A stretch of 64,000 nucleotides of DNA from Blastococcus haudaquaticus (GTDB lineage: Bacteria; Actinomycetota; Actinomycetes; Mycobacteriales; Geodermatophilaceae). The notes below the pieces were generated by a model. The model did not search any database, was not told where the DNA came from, and worked only from the letters and a program-made list of their open reading frames with translations. Where the stretch lies: NCBI RefSeq assembly GCF_900230285.1, contig NZ_OCNK01000001.1, positions 372,001 through 436,000 of the forward strand. Direction: 5' to 3'. Each line of letters starts with the position of its first letter. The stretch's first letter is position 1. The position numbers and the translations under genes were made by a program. Below, piece by piece: positions 42,806 to 51,307 of the stretch.

Positions 42806-44500
42806 ATGTCCATGCGTTTGATCAGGTCGTTCGTCGCGCTCGCGGCGGGCGTGGCCATGGTTGCGGGCGGCACGGGGGTGGCTCAGGCCGATCCCGGCTT
42901 CACGGTCGTGGTCGAGGGCCACGCCGAGGCCGGCGCCCGGGGGACGACGGCCGGCATCGCCCTGCTGGACCGCGCCACCGGCAGCTACGCAGACAACGGC
43001 GCCAACGCCCGCCTCCGGTTCGGCTCCGCGTCACTGGTGAAGCTGTTCATCGCCGACAGCATGCTGCGCCGGGCCGCGCACGGCCAGATCGCGTTGAGCC
43101 AGGCGGACCGGAACTCCATGGCCGTGATGCTCCGGTCGTCGGACGACCCGATCGCCAGCAGTTTCTGGAGTCGCTTCGGCGGATCCAGCATGGTCAGCGA
43201 CGTCGTCGGCCGCTACCAGCTCACCGAGACGACGCCTCCCACCAACCCCCGTTACTGGGGGATGACGCAGATCTCCGCGCACGACATCGCCATGTACTAC
43301 CGCGGGCTGCTGGACGGGACCGGCGGGCTGTCCCCGAGCGACCGCGACTTCATCGTGGCCTGCCTCCGCCAGGCCACCTCACACGGCACCGACGGCGTCT
43401 ACCAGTGGTTCGGGCTGCACGACGGGCTTCCCCGTGAGTCCGCGGTGGGTGTGAAGCAGGGCTGGATGTCCGGCGTCGACAGCCACATCTACCGGCATTC
43501 CGCCGGCATCGTCGGAGCCGACTCCCGGTACGTCGTCGTGGTCCTCGGCCGCGATCCCGCCGGAGCCGGCTCGGCGCACACCGTGGCCGCGGTGAACGGC
43601 GTGGTCCAGAAGATGTTCCCCGGCGGCCTCATCCCCCGCGTGCAGGGCGGGATCGGCGACACCTACTACGCGACGGGGGGCCCGCGCGGCGGCCTGGGCC
43701 TGCCACGCAGCGAGGAACTCCCGGCGACCGGCGGCGCCTGGCAGTTGTTCGACAAGGGCCGCATCTACTGGTCACCGGCCACGGGAGCGCACTTCGTGTG
43801 GGGCTCCATCCTGACCGCCTGGGAAGCCCAGCGGTTCGAGAACGGACGCCTCGGCTACCCGACGACCGACGAGCGGTACGCCGCCGGCGGCGGGGCGTGG
43901 ACCGCGTTCCAGGGCGGCCGCATCTACTGGTCGCCCGCCACCGGGGCGCAGTGGATCAGGGGCGGGATCCTCGACGTCTGGGCAGGTCAGGGCGCCGAAC
44001 GCGGCCCGCTCGGCTTTCCCGTGACCGGCGAACTGCCCGCGTCCGGCGGCGCGTGGCACGCCTTCCAGAACGGCCGCATCTACTGGTCGGCGGCCACCGG
44101 GGCCCACTGGCTCAACGGGCCCATCCTGGGGGCCTGGCAGGCCCAGCGGATGGAGAACGGCCCGCTCGGTTACCCGACCAGCGACCCGCGGCAGGTGGCC
44201 GCGGGTACGCGCGTCGACTTCCAGCACGGCAGCCTCACGCTGAGGCCCGACGGGCGGGTGGTCGAGGAGCGCGCCGTGAGCGCCACCTCGCGCGCGGCGG
44301 AGGACACGGCGGCATCCGCGACGACGCCGGCTCCGTCCACTCCGTCCACCGGCGCCCCGTCCACCGCCGCCCCCTCCACCGGGGCCCCCTCCACCGGTGC
44401 CCCCTCCACCGGTGCACCGTCCACCGGGGCTCCGTCCACCGGGGCTCCGTCCACCGCGAGGCCGGTGCCGACCGGCACGGACGGCGACGGGACCCCGTGA
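42806..44500 (+). CDS. Secreted serine hydrolase (beta-lactamase-like) with LGFP repeats
   Basis: A 564-residue exported protein. Residues 1-28 are a signal peptide ending AQA. Residues about 35-275 resemble class A beta-lactamase or PBP-type folds: SLVK at 76-79 supplies the SxxK motif, while the SDN position reads SSDD at 111-114 and the KTG position reads KQG at 217-219. Both are degenerate, so beta-lactam hydrolysis is doubtful. Residues about 285-465 hold four LGFP repeats (LGLPRSEEL, LGYPTTDER, LGFPVTGEL, LGYPTSDPR). The tail is a Pro-Ser-Thr-Gly-Ala repeat made of 15-bp units. ATG at 42806 is preferred; a GTG at 42800 is also possible. It is coupled to the lipoprotein by GTGA. Confidence 0.85.
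   Translation: MSMRLIRSFVALAAGVAMVAGGTGVAQADPGFTVVVEGHAEAGARGTTAGIALLDRATGSYADNGANARLRFGSASLVKLFIADSMLRRAAHGQIALSQADRNSMAVMLRSSDDPIASSFWSRFGGSSMVSDVVGRYQLTETTPPTNPRYWGMTQISAHDIAMYYRGLLDGTGGLSPSDRDFIVACLRQATSHGTDGVYQWFGLHDGLPRESAVGVKQGWMSGVDSHIYRHSAGIVGADSRYVVVVLGRDPAGAGSAHTVAAVNGVVQKMFPGGLIPRVQGGIGDTYYATGGPRGGLGLPRSEELPATGGAWQLFDKGRIYWSPATGAHFVWGSILTAWEAQRFENGRLGYPTTDERYAAGGGAWTAFQGGRIYWSPATGAQWIRGGILDVWAGQGAERGPLGFPVTGELPASGGAWHAFQNGRIYWSAATGAHWLNGPILGAWQAQRMENGPLGYPTSDPRQVAAGTRVDFQHGSLTLRPDGRVVEERAVSATSRAAEDTAASATTPAPSTPSTGAPSTAAPSTGAPSTGAPSTGAPSTGAPSTGAPSTARPVPTGTDGDGTP
44342..44456. repeat. 15-bp tandem repeat encoding an APSTG linker
   Basis: About seven to eight imperfect copies of a CCGTCCACCGGGGCT-type unit, encoding repeated Ala-Pro-Ser-Thr-Gly. 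It forms the low-complexity C-terminal tail of the serine hydrolase. A related linker occurs near the N terminus of the metzincin at 49.9-50.0 kb. Confidence 0.85.
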
Positions 44501-44997
44501 CGCCGCTGCGCTCGACGGCTGCCGCGGCCGCCGTGGCCCTCGGACTACTGGGCATCTCCGGCTGCACGGACTCCGGTGACGACGCGGATGCCGGCCCGGC
44601 GTCGGCCACCCTCACCGCACCCGTGACCCCTCCGGCGCCGTCCCTCGCCGGAGAGGAGGAGGCAGGCGCGCTGTCCAGGCTCCCGGAGGGGACGGCGACG
44701 GGCACGGCCGTGATCGCCTACTCCGGCCTGGGCGAGCTGCGGGCACCGTTCAGCGGGACCTGCTCGCACGCAGGCGACGCCACCGTGGTCGAGGGCTCCG
44801 CCGACACCGCGCGCATCCGCCTCGAGGCGGAACCGGAGGGCGTGCAGCTCACGCTGGACGACGTCGACCTCTCCACGTCGTCGGACCTGGCGACCGGCCG
44901 GTACGACGTCTCGGGCGCCCACCTCACGCTTGACGCACCCCTCGCGCACGACGCCCAGACGGTCGGCTCGGTGCAGCTGGAGGTCGACTGCGGCTGA
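44497..44997 (+). CDS. Lipoprotein of unknown function
   Basis: A 166-residue protein with a short signal sequence ending in the lipobox ISGC (Cys near residue 23), so it should be anchored in the outer leaflet of the plasma membrane. A Thr/Pro/Ala-rich spacer leads to a mature domain of about 110 residues with two Cys, CSHAGDATVVEG and the terminal VQLEVDCG, and alternating beta-type sequence. The shape is reminiscent of mycobacterial LpqH (19-kDa antigen), but similarity is too weak to claim. Its GTG overlaps the upstream stop, so it is made with the LGFP serine hydrolase. Confidence 0.75.
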   Translation: MTPLRSTAAAAAVALGLLGISGCTDSGDDADAGPASATLTAPVTPPAPSLAGEEEAGALSRLPEGTATGTAVIAYSGLGELRAPFSGTCSHAGDATVVEGSADTARIRLEAEPEGVQLTLDDVDLSTSSDLATGRYDVSGAHLTLDAPLAHDAQTVGSVQLEVDCG

Positions 44998-45050
44998 CCC
45001 GGCCCGATCCGTCCCCCGCACCTGGCGCGGTCGGCCGCCGGCGCACTGGC

Positions 45051-45056
45051 TAGGCT
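45051..45056 (+). promoter_or_regulatory. -10 box for accA
   Basis: TAGGCT lies 31 nt before the accA GTG. GAGGGAG at 45073-45079, with an 8-nt spacer, is the ribosome-binding site, so unlike its neighbours this gene has a normal leader. Confidence 0.5.
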
Positions 45057-45087
45057 GCGGCTCGGTCGAGTCGAGGGAGTTGCACCG

Positions 45088-46845
45088 GTGCAGAAGGTCC
45101 TGATCGCCAACCGCGGTGAGATCGCGGTGCGCGTGGCGCGTGCCTGCAAGGACGAGGGTCTGACCAGCGTCGCCGTCTACGCCGACCCCGACCGGGACGC
45201 GCTGCACGTGCGGGTGGCCGACGAGGCCTTCGCCCTGGGCGGCACCACGCCCGGCGACTCCTACCTGGTGATCGACAAGATCCTCGACGCCGCGAAGCAG
45301 GCCGGCGCGGACGCCATCCACCCCGGCTACGGGTTCCTCTCCGAGAACGCCGACTTCGCCCAGGCCGTCATCGACGCCGGGCTGACCTGGATCGGCCCCT
45401 CCCCGGACGCCATCATCGCCCTCGGCGACAAGGTGAAGGCCCGCCACATCGCCACCAAGGCCGGCGCGCCGCTGGTGCCCGGCACCAAGGACCCAGTGGG
45501 CGGCGCCGACGAGGTGGTCGCCTTCGCCGAGGAGCACGGCCTCCCGGTCGCGATCAAGGCGGCGTTCGGCGGCGGTGGCCGCGGGCTGAAGGTGGCCCGC
45601 ACGATCGAGGAGATCCCCGAGCTCTTCGACTCCGCCGTCCGGGAGGCGGTCTCCGCCTTCGGCCGCGGGGAGTGCTTCGTCGAGCGGTTCCTGGACAAGC
45701 CCCGGCACGTCGAGGCCCAGGTGCTGGCCGACACCCACGGCAACGTGATCGTCGTCGGCACCCGCGACTGCTCACTGCAGCGGCGCAACCAGAAGCTGGT
45801 CGAGGAGGCCCCGGCGCCCTTCCTCACCGACGAGCAGCGGGAGCGCATCCACTCCTCCGCCAAGGCGATCTGCGCGGAGGCCGGCTACCACGGCGCCGGC
45901 ACCGTCGAGTACCTGGTCGGGGTCGACGGCTCCATCTCCTTCCTCGAGGTCAACACCCGCCTGCAGGTCGAGCACCCGGTCAGCGAGGAGACCTCCGGCC
46001 TCGACCTGGTCCGCCAGCAGTTCCGCATCGCCCGCGGCGAGGCCCTCGAGATCACCGAGGACCCCACCCCGCGCGGGCACAGCATCGAGTTCCGGATCAA
46101 CGCCGAGGACGCCGGCCGCAACTTCATGCCGGCGCCCGGCCCGGTGGACCGCCTGGAGATCCCGCAGGGCCCCGGCGTGCGGTGGGACTCCGGTGTGGAG
46201 ACCGGCGGTGAGGTGGCCGGCGCCTTCGACTCCATGCTGGCGAAGCTGATCGTCACCGGTGCCACCCGCACGGAGGCACTCCAGCGCGCCCGCCGCGCCC
46301 TGGACGAGCTGGTGGTCGAGGGCATGCCGACGGTCATCCCGTTCCACCGGGCGGTCGTCCGCGACGAGGCGTTCACCAGTGAGCCGTTCACGGTGCACAC
46401 CCGGTGGATCGAGACCGAGTGGGACAACCAGGTGCCGCCCTACGACGCCGCGCCGTCCGAGAAGGACGAGGAGGCGCCCCGCCAGACCGTCGTCGTCGAG
46501 GTCGGCGGACGGCGGCTCGAAGTCTCCCTGCCCGCGGGCCTGGCTGCCGGTGGCGCCGCTCCCGGGGCTGCCGCCAAGCCCCGCAAGCGTGGAGGTGGCG
46601 GCAGCGGCTCCGGCGCGTCCGGCGACTCTCTCACCGCACCCATGCAGGGGACGATCGTGAAGGTCGCCGTCGAGGACGGCGCGACCGTCGAGGCGGGCGA
46701 CCTCGTCGTCGTGCTGGAGGCGATGAAGATGGAGCAGCCCATCACCGCGCACAAGGCCGGCACGATCTCCGGCCTGTCTGCGGAGGTGGGCGCCGCCGTC
46801 ACCAGCGGCGCCGTCCTCTGCACCATCGCGGACGCCGCCGAGTAG
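45088..46845 (+). CDS. accA: Acyl-CoA carboxylase alpha subunit (biotin carboxylase + biotin carrier)
   Basis: The biotin-bearing subunit shared by acyl-CoA carboxylases, 585 residues. Biotin carboxylase domain: [20 protein letters not shown] at the N terminus, [26 protein letters not shown] (ATP loop), [17 protein letters not shown] and [14 protein letters not shown]. After a Gly/Ser-rich linker, the carrier domain ends with EAMKMEQPI, where K547 is the biotinylation site. BirA at 39.4 kb would modify it, and AccD/AccE at 40-42 kb are its partners. It corresponds to AccA3 (Rv3285). A hairpin ends the transcript. Confidence 0.97.
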   Translation: MQKVLIANRGEIAVRVARACKDEGLTSVAVYADPDRDALHVRVADEAFALGGTTPGDSYLVIDKILDAAKQAGADAIHPGYGFLSENADFAQAVIDAGLTWIGPSPDAIIALGDKVKARHIATKAGAPLVPGTKDPVGGADEVVAFAEEHGLPVAIKAAFGGGGRGLKVARTIEEIPELFDSAVREAVSAFGRGECFVERFLDKPRHVEAQVLADTHGNVIVVGTRDCSLQRRNQKLVEEAPAPFLTDEQRERIHSSAKAICAEAGYHGAGTVEYLVGVDGSISFLEVNTRLQVEHPVSEETSGLDLVRQQFRIARGEALEITEDPTPRGHSIEFRINAEDAGRNFMPAPGPVDRLEIPQGPGVRWDSGVETGGEVAGAFDSMLAKLIVTGATRTEALQRARRALDELVVEGMPTVIPFHRAVVRDEAFTSEPFTVHTRWIETEWDNQVPPYDAAPSEKDEEAPRQTVVVEVGGRRLEVSLPAGLAAGGAAPGAAAKPRKRGGGGSGSGASGDSLTAPMQGTIVKVAVEDGATVEAGDLVVVLEAMKMEQPITAHKAGTISGLSAEVGAAVTSGAVLCTIADAAE

Positions 46846-46848
46846 CGC

Positions 46849-46882
46849 CGGGGTGGGCGGGACCACGGTCGCGCCCACCCCG
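46849..46882. terminator. Bidirectional hairpin between accA and metzincin gene
   Basis: CGGGGTGGGCG and CGCCCACCCCG form an 11-bp stem with a 12-nt loop. The hairpin lies 3 bp past the accA stop and 8 bp past the minus-strand metzincin stop, so it could end both convergent transcripts. Confidence 0.7.
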
Positions 46883-46890
46883 CGCCACGG

Positions 46891-49800
46891 TCAGGACCGT
46901 GTCACCACGCCCGTCGAGGCCGACCGCGTGAGCGTGCCCCCGGTGAAGCGCTGGCTCGACCCTCCGGGGATGGTCCGCTCGTCCTCGCGCGGGTAGCCCA
47001 GGCTCCCCTGCTCGGCGTCGGCAGCGGCCCACGCCTCACCGATCGCACCGCGGACAGAGTGCGCCCCGGTTCCCGGAGACCAGTAGACCGATCCTCCGGC
47101 GAAGGCCTGCGCGCAGCCCTCGGACGCCAGCCCGCACCGCTGGTCGGCCGTCGGGTAGCCCAGCACGCCCCACTCCGCGCCGGTCGCCGCCCACTTGTCC
47201 CGGATCCGGCCGACGACGAAGGCCGCGTCGGTTCCGGAGCTCACGTAACCCATGCCGCGTTCGAAGACCTGGTGGCAACCGGCGTTCCGCCCGCCGCAGA
47301 CGGTGTCGGACACCGGATAGCCGACGGCCTGTACCCCGCCCGGCGCGGCCCAGTGCGCCGCGATCGGCCCGCGCATCACCCGCCCCCCCTGCGTCGGCGA
47401 CCACACGATGGACCCGCCGCTGAACGCCTGCGAACAGCCCCCACCGGCGATGCCGCAGCGCTCACCGGCCGTCGGATAGCCCAGCACGCCCCACTCCGCG
47501 CCCGTCGCCGCCCACTTCTCCCGGATCCCACCGAAGACGAACGTGGCAGGCGTGCCCGAGCTCACGAAGGCCATGCCGCGCTCGAAGACCTGGTGGCAGC
47601 CGGCGTTCCGGCCGCCGCAGACGGTGTCGGACACCGGATAGCCGATGGTCCGTGCGCCGCCCGTGGAGGCCCAGTGCGCCGCGATCGGCCCGCGCATCAG
47701 CCGCGCCCCCTGGACCGGCGACCACACGACCGAGCCGCCGCTGAACGCCTGCGAACACCCACCACCCGGCAACCCGCACCGCTCACCGGCCGTGGGGTAG
47801 CCCAGCACGCCCCACTCCGCGCCGGTCGCCGCCCACTTCTCCCGGATCCCACCGAAGACGAACGTGGCGGGGGTCCCCGAGCTCACGAAGGCCATGCCGC
47901 GCTCGAAGACCTGGTGGCAGCCGGCGTCCCGGCCGCCGCAGACGGTGTCGGACACCGGATAGCCGATCGACTGCACGCCGCCCGTGGCGGCCCAGTGCGC
48001 CGCGATCGGCCCACGCATCGCCCGGGCCCCCTGGACCGGCGACCACACGACCGAGCCGCCGCTGAACGCCTGCGAACACCCACCACCCGGCAACCCGCAC
48101 CGCTCACCGGCCGTCGGGTAGCCCAGCACGCCCCACTCCGCGCCGGTCGCCGCCCACTTCACCCGGAGCCCACCCCGGACCACGGTCGCATCGGTGCCGG
48201 CGCTGTCGTACATCCACGCGCGCTGGAAGATCTGGTGGCAGCCGGCGTCCCGGCCACCGCAGATCGTGTCGGTGACGGGGTAGCCGACGGTTCCCCGCTC
48301 GGCTCCGGCGGCGGCCCAGGCGGCGTGGATCGGCCCGTGGAGCACGCGCGCCCCGGTCGCCGGGCTGTAGCTGATCGCACCGTGGTCGTAGCTGCGCATG
48401 CAGCCGCCGTCCTGCAGCCCGCAGATCTCGCTCGTGGTCGGATAGCCGAGCGGGCCGTCCAACCCTCCGGACCTGTCGTAGGCGGAGGTGATGGCGGTGA
48501 TCGCCCCGGGGGTGACGCCCCGCGCGATGGTCACCTCCGCAGTGGTCGGACTGACGCTCTCGACGCGCACGGCGAAGTCGCCCCCGGCGACGGTGATCGT
48601 GCGGTCCACCGGGAACGAGGCCCGCGTGTCGACCGACCAGTCACCCGACGGCGACGGGCTGCCGTCCAGCAGGATCGACGTGTCGGGCGACCCGGAGCTG
48701 CGTCGCAGCTGCACCCCGGCGTCCAGGCCGTACCGGTTCGCGGCGGTCCCGAGCCAGGAATCGCGCCCCGACGCGGAGCGGTACTCCAGCCACCAGACGC
48801 TCCCGGATCGATCGGTCAGCCGGACCGCGCGGGTGCCGGTGCGGGTTCCCTGCGCGTTGAGCGTGACCGTCGTCGGCGCGGACACCGGGGCAGCGACCGC
48901 CTGGACCGCCGCGCCGGACAGCAGGCCGATGCGCGCGGCCTGCGGAGCATTCAGCGACCCGACCTCGTCCCAGGAGATGCCCATGACGTCGTAGAAGTCG
49001 CGGTAGCTGACGGTCTGGCAGGTCCCGGTGTCGACCGCCCGGTCGCACTGCAGCCCCGACGAGTGGCCGAGGCCGAAGTTGTGTCCCAGCTCGTGGGCGA
49101 TGACCGACGTCGCCGTCCCGCGCACGTACGACCGCCCGCCGGTCGCCGGCGACGAACCCACCTCTGCCAGCCCGTAGTGGCAGCGGGTCTGGCTCGCCGG
49201 GAGATTGCTGATGTAGAGGAGCAGGTGCTTGCCCGGGCCGGAGACGAACCCGACGCGGCCGGCGATGTCGTTCCAGAGGAGGGAGGGGGTGCCGCAGCCG
49301 ACATCGGTGGTGATCCAGTCGTGCTGGGCGGTGACGTCGATGTCGACCGCCCCGTCGCTCTGCTCCAGCCAGAAGTCCCGCACCGGGCCGTCGACCGCGG
49401 CCACGACGTCGGCCAGGCCCGTGCCGTCCCGTCCGGTGCCGGCGAGCTCGACCATCACGACGGTGACCTGGTTGGTGACGCCGGCAGGGAGGGTCGGCGT
49501 CACCTCGGCCGGCGGGGCCTGGACGACCTCCGCCGCGATCACGTCCCGGGCAGGCATGAGCCCGTCCTCGACGGTGGCCTCGTCGGCGACCTCTCCCCCG
49601 AGCACGACCTCGACGGTCGCTCCGGCCGGGAGGGCGTCGGCGGTCTCGCCCTCCTCCGGGAGCTCGTCGGCGAGGTCCTGCGTGAGGGCGTCGACCGGCA
49701 CCCGGACGGCGTCCCCGTCCGGGGTCTCGATCCAGGTGAGGGGTCCGTGCTCGGCCCGCTCCTCCGCCTCCCGGTGGTCCTCGTGCTCCGGCCAGGCGAC

Positions 49801-50124
49801 GACCAGCTCGCCGACCACGGTCTCGGCGGCACCGGTCGTCGACCCGGAGGATGACGGGCCGGGGTTCGCCGGAGAGGGCGCCGCGTCGGTCGGCGCGTCG
49901 CCGGTGGGGACTGCCGGCGAGGGAGCTCCCGTCGAAGGAGCCGCCGTCGAAGGGACCGCTGTCGAAGGCGCCGCTGTCGAAGGCGCCGCGGTCGAAGGAG
50001 CCGCCGTCGCGGGACCGGGCGCCTCGGCGAGGGCGTCCGTCGGCGACCCCAGCGCGATCACCGTGGTCGCGCAGAGGGCGGCCCCGAGGAACCGCCAGGA
50101 CGGGAGGTGACGCGCGACGAGCAC
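46891..50124 (-). CDS. Secreted metzincin metalloprotease (gametolysin/M11-like) with Cys-paired LGFP repeats
   Basis: An exported protein of about 1077 residues. The signal peptide ends ALA at 33, then a PSTAA/PSTGA linker and an acidic pro-region. The protease domain carries HELGHNFGLGH with zinc ligands H344, H348 and H354 and the Met-turn YDVMG with M381, as in M11 gametolysins. A beta-rich domain follows to about 600. The rest is ten LGFP-type repeats; nine contain an inserted C-x6-C pair (for example ERCGLPGGGCSQAF and DTVCGGRDAGCHQVF), alternating in two types. GTG at 50124 has GGAG 7 nt upstream; the longer frame from 50160 has no ribosome site. Targets are unknown. Confidence 0.87.
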   Translation of the reverse strand: MLVARHLPSWRFLGAALCATTVIALGSPTDALAEAPGPATAAPSTAAPSTAAPSTAVPSTAAPSTGAPSPAVPTGDAPTDAAPSPANPGPSSSGSTTGAAETVVGELVVAWPEHEDHREAEERAEHGPLTWIETPDGDAVRVPVDALTQDLADELPEEGETADALPAGATVEVVLGGEVADEATVEDGLMPARDVIAAEVVQAPPAEVTPTLPAGVTNQVTVVMVELAGTGRDGTGLADVVAAVDGPVRDFWLEQSDGAVDIDVTAQHDWITTDVGCGTPSLLWNDIAGRVGFVSGPGKHLLLYISNLPASQTRCHYGLAEVGSSPATGGRSYVRGTATSVIAHELGHNFGLGHSSGLQCDRAVDTGTCQTVSYRDFYDVMGISWDEVGSLNAPQAARIGLLSGAAVQAVAAPVSAPTTVTLNAQGTRTGTRAVRLTDRSGSVWWLEYRSASGRDSWLGTAANRYGLDAGVQLRRSSGSPDTSILLDGSPSPSGDWSVDTRASFPVDRTITVAGGDFAVRVESVSPTTAEVTIARGVTPGAITAITSAYDRSGGLDGPLGYPTTSEICGLQDGGCMRSYDHGAISYSPATGARVLHGPIHAAWAAAGAERGTVGYPVTDTICGGRDAGCHQIFQRAWMYDSAGTDATVVRGGLRVKWAATGAEWGVLGYPTAGERCGLPGGGCSQAFSGGSVVWSPVQGARAMRGPIAAHWAATGGVQSIGYPVSDTVCGGRDAGCHQVFERGMAFVSSGTPATFVFGGIREKWAATGAEWGVLGYPTAGERCGLPGGGCSQAFSGGSVVWSPVQGARLMRGPIAAHWASTGGARTIGYPVSDTVCGGRNAGCHQVFERGMAFVSSGTPATFVFGGIREKWAATGAEWGVLGYPTAGERCGIAGGGCSQAFSGGSIVWSPTQGGRVMRGPIAAHWAAPGGVQAVGYPVSDTVCGGRNAGCHQVFERGMGYVSSGTDAAFVVGRIRDKWAATGAEWGVLGYPTADQRCGLASEGCAQAFAGGSVYWSPGTGAHSVRGAIGEAWAAADAEQGSLGYPREDERTIPGGSSQRFTGGTLTRSASTGVVTRS
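47164..48126. repeat. 321-bp tandem repeat encoding paired LGFP modules
   Basis: Three consecutive units of 321 bp (107 codons) at 48126-47806, 47805-47485 and 47484-47164, each encoding one A-type and one B-type Cys-containing LGFP module. A partial, more diverged unit follows at 47163. The units differ by scattered substitutions (for example RD or RN before AGC), unlike the exact duplication at 17.7-21.6 kb. Confidence 0.88.
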
Positions 50125-50187
50125 AGGAAGACTCCAGGATCGGACGAGGGGGTGCGGCACGGGGGGCCGGGGTGGTGCCCCGTGCGG

Positions 50188-51192
50188 TCAGACGATGCGG
50201 CAGCCGAGATGCGCGAACTGGCCGCGCTGGTCGACCAGGTCCAGGCAGACGGCGTGGCCCCGGTACTCCGCACCGAGCGAGTGGCCGAAAGCCTGTGCGG
50301 AGGCGGCATTCGCCCAGATGTCCCCCGTCGGCCTGTCGACCGGGAGGCGGGCGAAGTGCCGCCAGTCCACCCGCACGTTCACCTGCACGCCGTGCGCCGG
50401 GGTGGGCGCGTAGGCAGCCCCCCACCCGTTCAGCGCGACCCGCCCCGTCGTCCGGGAGTCCACGTACCAGAACCCGGTGGGCGAGGTCTTGCCAGGCACC
50501 GCGGGGGCGGCGTGCTGGATCAGCCGGTTGCGCGCCAGCTCGCAGCCCTCGCGGTAGTAGGCCAGGTGGACCCGGTCGGAGATGGTGACCTCGGGATGAG
50601 CCGAGGCGTAGCGCTCCCAGTCCATCAGCTTGAGATTGGGCCAACGGTCGGTGGCCAGGCGCAGCTCCGCGTTGAACAGGTCGACGTTGGCCTGGAACGG
50701 CGGGTTGTGGATGGTGAACCACTGCACCGGGCGCCCGCGCGCCTGGGTCATGAACCAGTCGACGTTGTCGCGCCACTCGGCGACGGTCACGAACTTGACG
50801 TCGTTGATCCCGAGGGCGATCACCAGCGACCCGGCGTCCCGGAACCACAGCCGCTCCTCCTGCACGGAGGACTCCGTCACGCTGTCCGCCGGCCAGCCGC
50901 TGCCGGTGCCGTCGAGCCGGCCGCGCATGTCGCTCGCCGTGGCCCCGCCCCAGCCGATGAAGCCCAGCGAGCGCCAGCCCATGCCGAACTGCTGGCCGCA
51001 CTGGGCGAGCACGGAGTCGCCGACCGCGAAGATGTACGGGTTGTTTCCCTCCCAGGCGATCTGTGGTGCGTCGCCCGCCTCCGCGCGGTCGGGGCGCACC
51101 ACCGATCCGGCCATGATCAGCAGGCTGCAGAGCAGCACGACCAGCGTTGCTCGTCGTGTCTGCGCTCGCCGAGGTCGGCGGCTGGTCCTCAT
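50188..51192 (-). CDS. Secreted SGNH/GDSL-type hydrolase
   Basis: A 334-residue exported esterase-like protein. The Arg-rich N terminus and LVVLLCSLLIMAGSVV form a signal sequence. SGNH blocks are in order: FAVGDSVLAQCG (block I Ser), the Gly of WGGATASD (block II), ALGINDVKF (block III Asn) and SDRVHLAYY (block V Asp and His). After about residue 230 comes an extra domain of around 100 residues ending LDLVDQRGQFAHLGCRIV, whose role I do not recognise. ATG at 51192 follows GGGGAG. It sits between two related metzincin genes. It may deacylate wall glycan or lipid; the substrate is not known. Confidence 0.82.
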   Translation of the reverse strand: MRTSRRPRRAQTRRATLVVLLCSLLIMAGSVVRPDRAEAGDAPQIAWEGNNPYIFAVGDSVLAQCGQQFGMGWRSLGFIGWGGATASDMRGRLDGTGSGWPADSVTESSVQEERLWFRDAGSLVIALGINDVKFVTVAEWRDNVDWFMTQARGRPVQWFTIHNPPFQANVDLFNAELRLATDRWPNLKLMDWERYASAHPEVTISDRVHLAYYREGCELARNRLIQHAAPAVPGKTSPTGFWYVDSRTTGRVALNGWGAAYAPTPAHGVQVNVRVDWRHFARLPVDRPTGDIWANAASAQAFGHSLGAEYRGHAVCLDLVDQRGQFAHLGCRIV

Positions 51193-51307
51193 CCGTGGTC
51201 TCCCCGTTCGTGGAACTCGGCGACCACCATCACCCGCCGTACCGGCGCGCTTCCCGCCGACACGCGGAGCCGCTACTGACGTGACGGATGGGATCACTCA
51301 CAGACAG

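Noticed and set aside
44342-44456. 15-bp repeat as a regulatory iteron array or origin
   Set aside because: It is wholly inside a coding frame and encodes an APSTG linker typical of secreted proteins.
47164-48126. CRISPR-like array
   Set aside because: The repeat is 321 bp, in frame, and encodes LGFP modules; there are no short repeats with unique spacers and no cas genes.
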